Source: a virus
Length of the DNA stretch: 64,000 nt
Virus record (IMG/VR): IMGVR_UViG_3300027747_002377
Coordinates: 1-64,000 of that record
Direction: 5' to 3' (one strand)
A program made the position numbers and the translations under genes. A model generated the notes under the pieces. That model saw nothing but the letters and a program-made list of their open reading frames with translations, was not told where the DNA came from and ran no database searches. Of the stretch, positions 32,724-39,008 are shown in pieces (the stretch's first letter is position 1; each line of letters begins with the position of its first letter).

Positions 32724-33011
32724 ATGTACAGAACCAAAGCTCAGCACTTCTACAAGTCTCAAGATCCTGACTACATCCACAGCAATCATGAAGGAGTGCG
32801 CAAGTTCTGGAAGATCTATCGAAAGATCAAGATGGTCATCAAAACACTGTATGATATCAGTTCAGTTCTTGTTATCATTATGAGCTTTGATAAGGTCTAT
32901 AAGTATAAAAGTTGGAAGGTAATTAAAACCTGGCAAGTTGCTCAACTCATAGAAAGATTCCCGCGAATGCTCAATAATTTTAAACATAACTTCATGCCTG
33001 CCTTCCATTGA
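32724..33011 (+). CDS. Basic early-arm protein, 95 aa
   Basis: Strongly basic and aromatic (RKFWKIYRKIKMVIKTLYDI) with a hydrophobic middle (ISSVLVIIMS). Possible membrane- or nucleic-acid-binding. Divergent from the minus-strand 247-aa gene. Unknown. Confidence 0.5.
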   Translation: MYRTKAQHFYKSQDPDYIHSNHEGVRKFWKIYRKIKMVIKTLYDISSVLVIIMSFDKVYKYKSWKVIKTWQVAQLIERFPRMLNNFKHNFMPAFH

Positions 33012-33064
33012 ATCTTTTAATGTAACACAAGCTACAATTTAACCTGCTCTTAACACCATAGCAG

Positions 33065-33145
33065 ATGCAGGCAGGTATCCTGGATGAGCTAACTTCTCAG
33101 TGGTACCAATGGTTTCTACTCGCGCAACCTCGTGCAAAAGCATAG
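33065..33145 (+). CDS. Possible 26-aa micro-peptide
   Basis: Short frame encoding Trp/Gln/Leu-rich peptide (LDELTSQWYQWFLLAQPRAK). No ribosome site; may be chance within the 176-bp gap before the next gene. Confidence 0.2.
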   Translation: MQAGILDELTSQWYQWFLLAQPRAKA

Positions 33146-33187
33146 ATTCATGCCTCGCATAATGAGATACCGGAGAGTAAATAAATC

Positions 33188-33385
33188 ATGGAATCCACCA
33201 GCGAACCAGACCCTGCCAGCAAATCAAATCCATTCACTTCTCACCTTGTCTGGGCCATCATGACAAAGACAGCCACAGGCAAGAGTGAGGTTATCAGAAT
33301 CGTCCGCAACCACGAGGAAGCCGACCAAGCCGTTCAAGATAACCCATCCATGTTCTACAAGTCAGGCCCCATTCTGCTAGCCTAA
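33188..33385 (+). CDS. Early-arm protein, 65 aa
   Basis: Has a ribosome site (GGAGAG, about 10 nt upstream). Small alpha/beta domain (HLVWAIMTKTATGKSEVIRI, EEADQAVQDNPSMFYKSGPI), of the same general layout as the next gene. Unknown. Confidence 0.6.
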   Translation: MESTSEPDPASKSNPFTSHLVWAIMTKTATGKSEVIRIVRNHEEADQAVQDNPSMFYKSGPILLA

Positions 33386-33409
33386 TTCAGCATCAAAGTT
33401 CCCTATTTC

Positions 33410-33619
33410 ATGAAGATGCCAGTTCTTGGTTACACCGTGTTGATGCACCACCAGGGAGTGGGGACATTTGCTCCTCACTTCCCTTCCATAGATGAAGCGG
33501 AGGAGTTCAGCAACGCCATGAGGATCCTCACTGATGGCACTGCAATAAGTGAACCCATCCCAGTCGTAGCCAGTAAGAATTACATCGTCAACTTCGACGA
33601 AGCATCAGCAGTAACTTAA
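33410..33619 (+). CDS. Early-arm protein, 69 aa
   Basis: Small alpha/beta protein (YTVLMHHQGVGTFAPHFPSI, DEAEEFSNAMRILTDGTAIS). Followed by a strong terminator. Layout resembles the 65-aa product upstream, so the two may be distant paralogues. Confidence 0.6.
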   Translation: MKMPVLGYTVLMHHQGVGTFAPHFPSIDEAEEFSNAMRILTDGTAISEPIPVVASKNYIVNFDEASAVT

Positions 33620-33645
33620 GAACCTAACTAAACATGATTACCAGG

Positions 33646-33679
33646 GTTGTGCTATCGTTTAGGTAGCACAACTTTTTTA
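33646..33679 (+). terminator. Rho-independent terminator in leader of RHH gene
   Basis: GTTGTGCTA-9 nt-TAGCACAAC followed by TTTTTTAT: a perfect 9-bp stem and U-run. It ends only 4 nt before the ATG of the next gene, so that gene is expressed only by readthrough or attenuation control. Confidence 0.9.
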
Positions 33680-33682
33680 TAC

Positions 33683-33934
33683 ATGGCAATAGTAGTCAGT
33701 GTTTCAGTCCCCGACGCCCTACACCAACGGTGGAAAGAATCAGAGCTAGATCTGAGTCCCTCCTCCCTATTTCAAACAGCGTTAGAAACTGAACTCAACA
33801 AAACAAATCAACACCTTGTCTACTGGAGCAACCGTGCTCTACAAGCAGAGAAAAAGCTTAAGACAATCTTAAATCTAATCAATGCATCAGACAAGGAAGT
33901 TAAGAAGTTCTTAATCTTTGATGATATGAAGTGA
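33683..33934 (+). CDS. Ribbon-helix-helix-like small protein, 83 aa
   Basis: N-terminal strand and two helices (VVSVSVPDALHQRWKESELD, LSPSSLFQTALETEL) fit a CopG/Arc-type RHH DNA-binding domain; a coiled coil follows (WSNRALQAEKKLKTIL). Start taken at 33683, just after the terminator. RHH proteins often repress their own transcript, which would suit the leader terminator. No partner toxin is adjacent. Confidence 0.55.
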   Translation: MAIVVSVSVPDALHQRWKESELDLSPSSLFQTALETELNKTNQHLVYWSNRALQAEKKLKTILNLINASDKEVKKFLIFDDMK

Positions 33935-33952
33935 CCTTCACAAAGCAATCTC

Positions 33953-33980
33953 TTGACCTGGCTTGAATAAAGTATAAAAT
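33953..33980 (+). promoter_or_regulatory. Sigma70-type promoter
   Basis: TTGACC, 16 nt, TAAAAT (overlapping TATAAA). Transcription start expected about 33987, giving a leader of about 18 nt to the ATG at 34005. Confidence 0.65.
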
Positions 33981-34004
33981 TGTACTGCACCAACAACACC
34001 AACC

Positions 34005-34310
34005 ATGATTAAAGAAATTGACCTTGACTTCGACACAGTAGACCTTGAGTTCGATCCTCCCCACAAGGAGGAAAGCACGGAACCACCAGCTGAAGTGATC
34101 ATAACGCCAGAAGTAAAACATTCACACTTACTTACATTCAATGAAGAACAATTAGATGCAATGAATGATACGCTCCCTTTATTTAAAGAACTGGGAGTAA
34201 TTTCTGAAGATGTAGATCTTGATCAATTTATAGATGAATGCTTTGTTCGTGGCCTCAATGAACTCTTTTTTGAAAGTATGTCCAAACTAAACGCATCTAG
34301 TGAATCTTAA
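34005..34310 (+). CDS. Acidic early-arm protein, 101 aa
   Basis: Extremely acidic N-terminal 40 residues (KEIDLDFDTVDLEFDPPHKE), then a helical domain (DQFIDECFVRGLNELFFESM). First gene behind a good sigma70 promoter. Unknown role. Confidence 0.65.
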   Translation: MIKEIDLDFDTVDLEFDPPHKEESTEPPAEVIITPEVKHSHLLTFNEEQLDAMNDTLPLFKELGVISEDVDLDQFIDECFVRGLNELFFESMSKLNASSES

Positions 34311-34452
34311 GACAATATAAAAATTAATAAAAAGTGAAGATTTTATTCGCACTTCCTTCCCTTATGTCACGCCCACCGCCAGGTAGAATATATAGTATAT
34401 AAGTAACTATATAAAGTATATATAAACCATAGACAAAGTATAAATAAAAGGG

Positions 34453-34479
34453 GCCGGGCACTGTACCGGCATTTTTATT
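34453..34479 (+). terminator. Rho-independent terminator
   Basis: GCCGG-8 nt-CCGGC followed by ATTTTTATT. Ends the transcript carrying the 101-aa acidic protein. Confidence 0.75.
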
Positions 34480-34482
34480 GGC

Positions 34483-34515
34483 AAAAAAAGAGCCAGTCCC
34501 CCTCGGAACCAGCTC
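34483..34515 (-). terminator. Minus-strand rho-independent terminator without gene
   Basis: Read on the minus strand: GAGCTGGTTCC-4 nt-GGGACTGGCTC followed by TTTTTTT. The 11-bp stem includes three G-U pairs. No minus-strand gene lies just upstream, so it may end an antisense RNA. Confidence 0.65.
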
Positions 34516-34598
34516 CTGAATCCTTTGCACACTTGTCATCCTACTCCAAAACCTCTATAGTGTGCAAGTCCATCGGACCTAACCTTTGCAACCCTCCT

Positions 34599-35045
34599 AT
34601 GAACTCCTTCTCTTTTCAGAACATTCAGTCTCTTGAGATCACTGCAGCCGATCAGCCGTCCCTGAACGTAGCAGACGATCAGTTGGTCCTCACAGCTACC
34701 CGTAACGGTAGCCGCATCATGATCACCGCTCCTCTTAGCCACATCATCCCTACTCCAGTACAGACAACTGTCAAGTCAAACTTAAAGGCTTCACGGAAGG
34801 TTAGCTCATTAAAAGGTAAAATCCTTGATCCTTCTGATGAGCGCGTAGGAGAAAAGAATGGTAATGCAAAACTTAATGTTGGCCAGGTAAAAGTAATCAA
34901 AACAAAGCTTAAATGTGACAAATTTATGGGTGATTACAAATCAAGGACCGCAGCACACAGGGTACTTGCCGGTTGGTACGAAGTAGATACGAGCTGCATT
35001 TATCAGATCGATAACAACCTTACCTGGAAGCACGTAACGATCTGA
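34599..35045 (+). CDS. Early-arm protein, 148 aa
   Basis: ATG at 34599 is 8 nt after an ACCTTTGCA box, so the longer TTG-started version (34533) is rejected. Beta-rich N-terminal 75 residues (SFQNIQSLEITAADQPSLNV, DQLVLTATRNGSRIMITAPL), basic linker, and a C-terminal segment (KSRTAAHRVLAGWYEVDTS) that could be a small DNA-binding helical unit. No family recognised. Confidence 0.6.
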   Translation: MNSFSFQNIQSLEITAADQPSLNVADDQLVLTATRNGSRIMITAPLSHIIPTPVQTTVKSNLKASRKVSSLKGKILDPSDERVGEKNGNAKLNVGQVKVIKTKLKCDKFMGDYKSRTAAHRVLAGWYEVDTSCIYQIDNNLTWKHVTI

Positions 35046-35233
35046 TGGTTAAATTTTTTAACGTCACGGTTGCTTTTGGTGATGGATGCCCCATCCGCAC
35101 CGTAGTAATGGCTCAAACTGCTTTTGAAGCACACGAGAAAGCACTCAAGCGTTACCCTGGATCCATCAGAGCCTTGGTTAAAGGGGTAACAACAGAACCA
35201 GATCCTACGAACTCACTTTGTTTTGCACCATGA
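35045..35233 (+). CDS. Early-arm protein, 62 aa
   Basis: Starts in TGATG overlap with the preceding gene. Pattern FFNVTVAFGDGCPIRTVVMA then FEAHEKALKRYPGSIR resembles small beta-alpha phage proteins with an 'A-x-x-A-x-x-K-A-h-x-x-Y' helix. Unknown. Confidence 0.6.
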   Translation: MVKFFNVTVAFGDGCPIRTVVMAQTAFEAHEKALKRYPGSIRALVKGVTTEPDPTNSLCFAP

Positions 35234-35430
35234 TCAACACAACCGTTCACGAAGGTTTGACTGTTCATTACGATGATGGAAATGAAAATAAAGAAGTATC
35301 TTTAACATTTGAATGGGACGAAGAAACCCATCCACAATACAATTATCTTAATGAAATGACATCGGAACAGTTGATTGCCATGCTTGTAAAACGCGTAGAA
35401 ACTGTATTAGATGAAACCAATAATGATTAA
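35230..35430 (+). CDS. Acidic early-arm protein, 66 aa
   Basis: Coupled to the preceding gene by 4-nt overlap. Acidic, beta then helix (VHYDDGNENKEVSLTFEWDE, MTSEQLIAMLVKRVETVLDE). ATG 35230 chosen over a TTG at 35218. Unknown. Confidence 0.6.
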   Translation: MINTTVHEGLTVHYDDGNENKEVSLTFEWDEETHPQYNYLNEMTSEQLIAMLVKRVETVLDETNND

Positions 35431-35457
35431 AAGTACGTTAACTTTCTGAGGTAAATT

Positions 35458-35645
35458 ATGACAGGAATGACCCCAAGGTTTAAACCTATCTTTAGGACTG
35501 TTTAGAACGAGGTATCAGTCGTGGGTACGCACGTGCCCACAAACACGTAGAAAAACCTTCAGATTCAGACATTTTTGAGAACATTCACGACACTGTAATG
35601 AGTGAACTGTATGAGTACTTTGATTTTTTAGATTCTGACGATTAA
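35458..35645 (+). pseudogene. Frameshifted 62-aa gene
   Basis: The ATG frame stops after 15 codons (TAG at 35503), but the -1 frame then encodes a convincing 48-residue continuation (ERGISRGYARAHKHVEKPSD, FENIHDTVMSELYEYFDF) to a TAA at 35643. Adding one base at AGGACT (35494-35499) would give a continuous 62-residue protein. So a single-base deletion, a sequencing error, or a programmed -1 shift. The downstream part alone has no start codon. Confidence 0.65.
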
Positions 35646-35653
35646 GTTTTCAA

Positions 35654-36007
35654 ATGAACTGTTCTAAGTGCAAATCTCGCGCCACAGTTAGGGACACAAA
35701 ATGCAATCTAGAGGGAGCTAAAACACGGAGGTACCACTGCAACACTTGCAGCAACCGATTCACCACAGCAGAAGTACCAATCGACTGGTTGGATGAACTA
35801 AGGGAGCTTCGGTACATACGTACTCAAATGCAGAAACTTTTAGGAAGTTCAACAGTTTCTGCAACAGTTGAAGAACCTGTCAATAAAAAAATAAAAACTT
35901 GCCAAGAATGTAGCCACTGGTGGAAAGGTGTATGTAACCTTGAAATACCAGAGGCTGGTGATTATTTTGCTACCGAGTGCTCTGCTTACGAGGATCCTAA
36001 TGACTAA
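35654..36007 (+). CDS. NrdR-type zinc-ribbon protein, 117 aa
   Basis: Residues 3-40 are a zinc ribbon (CSKCKSRATVRDTKC ... YHCNTCSNRFTT) like the N-terminus of the ribonucleotide reductase repressor NrdR, but the ATP-cone is absent. A second Cys set is at the C-terminus (TCQECSHWWKGVCNLE, CSAYE). The next zinc-ribbon gene (36238) shares this C-terminal Cys pattern. Likely DNA-binding. Confidence 0.6.
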   Translation: MNCSKCKSRATVRDTKCNLEGAKTRRYHCNTCSNRFTTAEVPIDWLDELRELRYIRTQMQKLLGSSTVSATVEEPVNKKIKTCQECSHWWKGVCNLEIPEAGDYFATECSAYEDPND

Positions 36008-36254
36008 ACCAGTTACAACTATCTTGACTATTGCTGTGCACTCACCTAATAGCAATCCTGTTTATGGTGCTGGTTCTTTACATGTGTCACTAGATGATGA
36101 AGCAGGTGGTGCTTATATCACCATCAAAGAACTAAGTGACGGTTCAGAACACGGTGTAGTGCGTATAGATCCTGACGAGGTTCCAATAGTATTTGAAACT
36201 GCTATGAAACTACTTGCTCAAGAAACATTGAACAAAAATGACACTGACAATTAA
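36000..36254 (+). CDS. Small protein between zinc-ribbon genes, 84 aa
   Basis: ATG 36000 overlaps the upstream stop by 8 nt. Beta-rich (TTILTIAVHSPNSNPVYGAG, VSLDDEAGGAYITIKEL), acidic. Ends 17 nt inside the next gene. Unknown. Confidence 0.6.
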   Translation: MTKPVTTILTIAVHSPNSNPVYGAGSLHVSLDDEAGGAYITIKELSDGSEHGVVRIDPDEVPIVFETAMKLLAQETLNKNDTDN

Positions 36255-36738
36255 TTGTCCCCACTGTGATCACAACCACTGCACTACACTAAGAACAGGA
36301 CTTCACGCTAGTGGAGTACTTATGCGTTCACGTAAGTGCTCCCACTGTAAGCAACACTTTCCTACTTATCAGTTACCAGGAGAATCCCATCAAACAGTAG
36401 GTTATTTGCCTGATCAGTATAAAGTCTCACGAAAAAATTCTCCCCTTACATATGAAGTTGCTAATATAATTCGAACTCGTGTTGCCAATGGTGAGAACCA
36501 AATAGAACTAGCTAATGAGTTAGGCCTACATCGTTCAACTGTTGGTAAAATAGTACGTAATGTTGTATGGACTGAAGAAAAAGTTAAACGAAAAGAAGAG
36601 GCAAAAACATATAAATTATCCCGTTGCCATGTATCAGAATGCGTTCATTGGGAACGTAAATGCACCATGGGTTTTACTGAGCTTGATGGCTACGACTGTG
36701 CATGTTATGCAAAAAAAAGAAGAGCAATGAATATTTAG
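36238..36738 (+). CDS. Zinc-ribbon and HTH DNA-binding protein, 166 aa
   Basis: N-terminal zinc ribbon (CPHCDHNHCTT ... CSHCKQHFPTY), a helix-turn-helix at about residues 88-112 (QIELANELGLHRSTVGKIV), and a C-terminal Cys cluster (CHVSECVHWERKC, YDCACYAKK) like that of the 117-aa protein. Three nucleic-acid-binding units make a transcription regulator the best guess. Located directly before thyX. Confidence 0.65.
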   Translation: MTLTINCPHCDHNHCTTLRTGLHASGVLMRSRKCSHCKQHFPTYQLPGESHQTVGYLPDQYKVSRKNSPLTYEVANIIRTRVANGENQIELANELGLHRSTVGKIVRNVVWTEEKVKRKEEAKTYKLSRCHVSECVHWERKCTMGFTELDGYDCACYAKKRRAMNI

Positions 36739-36783
36739 CCTTTATTTAGCTATCGTATTGTTTAACCCCACAGCAATTTTGAA

Positions 36784-37425
36784 ATGAGTTCCGTTCACTT
36801 GGTTTGGTCTACCCCAGGGGCAGAGCAGCTGATCGTGCAGATGGCACGGGTAAGCTCACCTGAAAACGCAGACAACATGGAAACAGCCCCAAGGCTATTG
36901 AAGTACCTAATCAATCACAAGCACTGGTCACCATTTGAGATGGCTAATATGTGTGTCATGATTAATACTGAACGAGATATTGCCGCTCAAATTATTAGGC
37001 ATAAATCAATTTCATTTCAAGAGTACTCTACACGTTATTCAGAAGCACAAGAAATTAGTTTGCCTACGTTTCGACGCCAGGATCATAAGAATAGGCAGAA
37101 CAGCTTTAATGATTTAGAGCCAGAACTTGTCAGTAGTTTTGTTCGTAGGTCTTCTTATTTGCTTAAGGATCTGCGTGATCTTTACAACGAAATGATTGAA
37201 GCAGACGTTGCAAAAGAAACTGCTAGAAGGATCTTGCCTTTGTGTACAAAAACAACAATGTATGCAAATGCAAGCCTAAGGTCTTGGATTCACTACCTAC
37301 AGGTCAGGACAGACCTAAGCACCCAGCAAGAACATCGAGGTATTGCAGACATGATCAAGTTGATCTTTGAAGGGCAGTTCCCAATCATTGCAGAAGCTGC
37401 CTTTGGCCCTACTTCTGCTGTATGA
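36784..37425 (+). CDS. thyX: Flavin-dependent thymidylate synthase
   Basis: 213 residues, normal ThyX length. The signature RHKSISFQEYSTRYSE (72-87) matches RHRxxSxNExSxRYS, binding dUMP and FAD; Lys and Gln replace the usual Arg and Asn. The C-terminal HFxxxR-type region is SWIHYLQVRTDLSTQQEHRG, with the Ser-Gln/Glu substrate region following. Converts dUMP to dTMP using methylene-tetrahydrofolate and NADPH, feeding phage DNA synthesis with the dCMP deaminase at 42605. Confidence 0.93.
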   Translation: MSSVHLVWSTPGAEQLIVQMARVSSPENADNMETAPRLLKYLINHKHWSPFEMANMCVMINTERDIAAQIIRHKSISFQEYSTRYSEAQEISLPTFRRQDHKNRQNSFNDLEPELVSSFVRRSSYLLKDLRDLYNEMIEADVAKETARRILPLCTKTTMYANASLRSWIHYLQVRTDLSTQQEHRGIADMIKLIFEGQFPIIAEAAFGPTSAV

Positions 37426-37742
37426 TTCTATGGGTTTCAGCTGACCCTTCCTGGCCAGGAACACCCCGAACTCTTGCTGCAGCCGCAAGAGTTTATTAAC
37501 TTCTTTGGGACTGGAAGACCCAAAGTCGTAGCAGGCACAGGGCGCCCGCCGCACGGGCTGAGGAGCTATTGCGCTCTAACCCTGTATCTGTAACTTTCAA
37601 AAGCTTTGTAGGGAGGGACCGCACCTTGATCAGAGGCACGGCCCGTCTGTTACCAGCCAGGGGAAACCGTAAAAATCCTGACTCCCTTTTTTATGATAGG
37701 GCTGACACGGTTCTGCTTCGCCCCAGCTGCTATAATACATGA
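37422..37742 (+). pseudogene. Open frame broken by one in-frame stop
   Basis: From an ATG overlapping the thyX stop, 25 codons run to a TAA (37497-37499); the same frame is then open for 80 more codons to TGA at 37740. The downstream part reads like protein (EELLRSNPVSVTFKSFVGRD, RTLIRGTARLLPARG). Either a nonsense-mutated gene, a downstream gene starting at TTG 37569, or chance. Its composition is more GC- and Arg-rich than the flanks. Confidence 0.35.
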
Positions 37743-37794
37743 ACAACACACACGCTGGGGCGTTTCCGTGTAGGATCTTGGCCCCTTTTATTAT
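37719..37794 (+). promoter_or_regulatory. Extended -10 promoter inside inverted repeat, with alternative hairpin
   Basis: CGCCCCAGC (37719-37727) and GCTGGGGCG (37754-37762) form a perfect 9-bp inverted repeat enclosing TGCTATAAT (extended -10, 37728-37736). Its right arm also pairs (GGGGC, 37757-37761) with GCCCC (37781-37785), followed by TTTTATTAT. Readthrough RNA could form the first hairpin; RNA started here could only form the second, terminator-like one. Confidence 0.55.
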
Positions 37795-37805
37795 GGCCAA
37801 CCACC

Positions 37806-38033
37806 ATGTCAACACTCTGCAAACCTCGAAAAATTAATTCTGTTAGCTGTGATTCTGGTAGTATCTACATTGTGGACCCGTGTCATCTTGAAACTTCTTC
37901 AGGTGTCACCGGTCGCAATCCTCTTTATTTCGGTGCTAGTTTCAATACCGAAATAGGAGACGGTGAATTCAACATTTATGAACAACGCGACAACAAGGGT
38001 CACCTTCGTCGCATAGTAATCGAAATTGATTAA
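37806..38033 (+). CDS. Small protein with DSGxIYIxDPC motif, 75 aa
   Basis: Contains VSCDSGSIYIVDPCHL and GDGEFNIYEQRDNKG then RIVIEID, a pattern (D-S-G-x-h-x-h-x-D-P, later G-D-G-x-h-x-h) I recognise from small phage and bacterial proteins of unknown function. First gene after the 37731 promoter. Confidence 0.55.
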   Translation: MSTLCKPRKINSVSCDSGSIYIVDPCHLETSSGVTGRNPLYFGASFNTEIGDGEFNIYEQRDNKGHLRRIVIEID

Positions 38034-38189
38034 ATGAATTCCAAGTTGTACAGTTTGATTATTTTTTGCATTTGGTTCGTCTGTAGTTTAATATTTATTT
38101 TTAATCCTGCATTGAGCGGTATTTACTTGGCAATCATCAATATTGCCTTTATGATAGCTGCGATCCTTTCCTTCTCAGATCAGTCATGA
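38034..38189 (+). CDS. Two-helix membrane protein, 51 aa
   Basis: ATG follows the previous stop (TAAATG). Two predicted transmembrane helices (LIIFCIWFVCSLIFIF, IYLAIINIAFMIAAILSF) and a short turn; almost no other residues. Holin-like or membrane-modulating small protein. Overlaps the next gene (ATGA). Confidence 0.6.
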   Translation: MNSKLYSLIIFCIWFVCSLIFIFNPALSGIYLAIINIAFMIAAILSFSDQS

Positions 38190-38443
38190 ACTACTTAGAT
38201 CCAAGGGAACAGCCGAACCAATGGCTTGGTGAGGTGCTTAAGAACCTTTTGAAAACTGCTATTGAAGTCAAGAACGCAGAATCCATTGAGCTTCTTGAGT
38301 TTGCCCACAAGCAACTTGCTCTATGGATTGACCCAGGGATCTTGAGTTCGGTCTTTAGCGATTGGATTGAAGAGTATGTTGATGAGATGGAAGCACAACA
38401 AAAACCAGTAAGTACGGAGGAGCTGACCGAGACTTGCACTTAA
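38186..38443 (+). CDS. Early-arm protein, 85 aa
   Basis: Helical (WLGEVLKNLLKTAIEVKNAE, VFSDWIEEYVDEMEAQQKPV), acidic. Coupled to the two-helix membrane protein. Unknown. Confidence 0.6.
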   Translation: MNYLDPREQPNQWLGEVLKNLLKTAIEVKNAESIELLEFAHKQLALWIDPGILSSVFSDWIEEYVDEMEAQQKPVSTEELTETCT

Positions 38444-38485
38444 GTGTAAGGGTGGTAAGGTGGCGGCAGATACGCTGGTTCATCG

Positions 38486-38770
38486 ATGGAAGAGCTAATT
38501 GCCATGATTCAAGGCGACCCTGTCTTATGGGAAGTCATTGAACAACTAAAACACCAAGACGAAGACCTGGACGACTTCATCCTTAACATAGCTCAAATGC
38601 TTAGTGTTGAGTTTGAGGAAATGCACCGCACTGATCTCAGTGATAAGCTGTCCGCTTTGTTTGGTGGTCTGCCGCCACAAGCCTTTAAGATGGCTCCTCT
38701 GTTTCTGCACATTGCCTTGGATCTATTTCTGATGCGTGCAGTGCCTGATCACGCCAGTATCAAGGATTAA
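38486..38770 (+). CDS. Acidic helical protein, 94 aa
   Basis: Helical (VLWEVIEQLKHQDEDLDDFI), acidic start and hydrophobic C-terminal half (FLHIALDLFLMRAV). Unknown. Confidence 0.55.
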   Translation: MEELIAMIQGDPVLWEVIEQLKHQDEDLDDFILNIAQMLSVEFEEMHRTDLSDKLSALFGGLPPQAFKMAPLFLHIALDLFLMRAVPDHASIKD

Positions 38771-38774
38771 GGTC

Positions 38775-39008
38775 ATGCAAAGAGGTTTTGTTTTCTGTAA
38801 TAAAGACTTCACTAAAGTTCTTTGCATTGACTCCAAGGTTCATGGTTTTGTAATGATTTCTGTTGACGATACGAAAGCTTTGAATAAAGCTATGTGCCTT
38901 CATGATTTGACAGAAGCTAAGAACATTCAAAGCCGCCTTGATGTCAATGGAATGAATAATGATCTAGAAATTACTAACATTGCCCGCTTGTACAAAAAGT
39001 TCTACTAA
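38775..39008 (+). CDS. Small protein before DNA polymerase, 77 aa
   Basis: ATG at 38775, 5 nt after the upstream stop; overlaps the polymerase start by one base (TAATG). Alpha/beta (GFVFCNKDFTKVLCIDSKVH). Unknown, but coupled to the polymerase. Confidence 0.55.
   Translation: MQRGFVFCNKDFTKVLCIDSKVHGFVMISVDDTKALNKAMCLHDLTEAKNIQSRLDVNGMNNDLEITNIARLYKKFY

Larger units (their letters stand above)
34311..34532. other. AT-rich gene-free stretch with two terminators
   Basis: 222 bp with no credible gene. 34385-34435 is a run of overlapping TATATA/TATAAA elements. A plus-strand terminator (34453-34479) and a minus-strand terminator (34483-34515) follow, then a TCCTTTGCA box at 34521. Candidate origin, antisense RNA or promoter cluster; not distinguishable here. 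Confidence 0.5.

Noticed and set aside
34324-34539. Minus-strand 71-codon frame over the two terminators
   Set aside because: Reads through both terminator stems and the AT-rich tract; Tyr/Ile repeats reflect TATATA sequence.
37315-37815. Two minus-strand frames after thyX
   Set aside because: No ribosome sites and shadow-like composition; they oppose a better plus-strand frame and a promoter/hairpin region.
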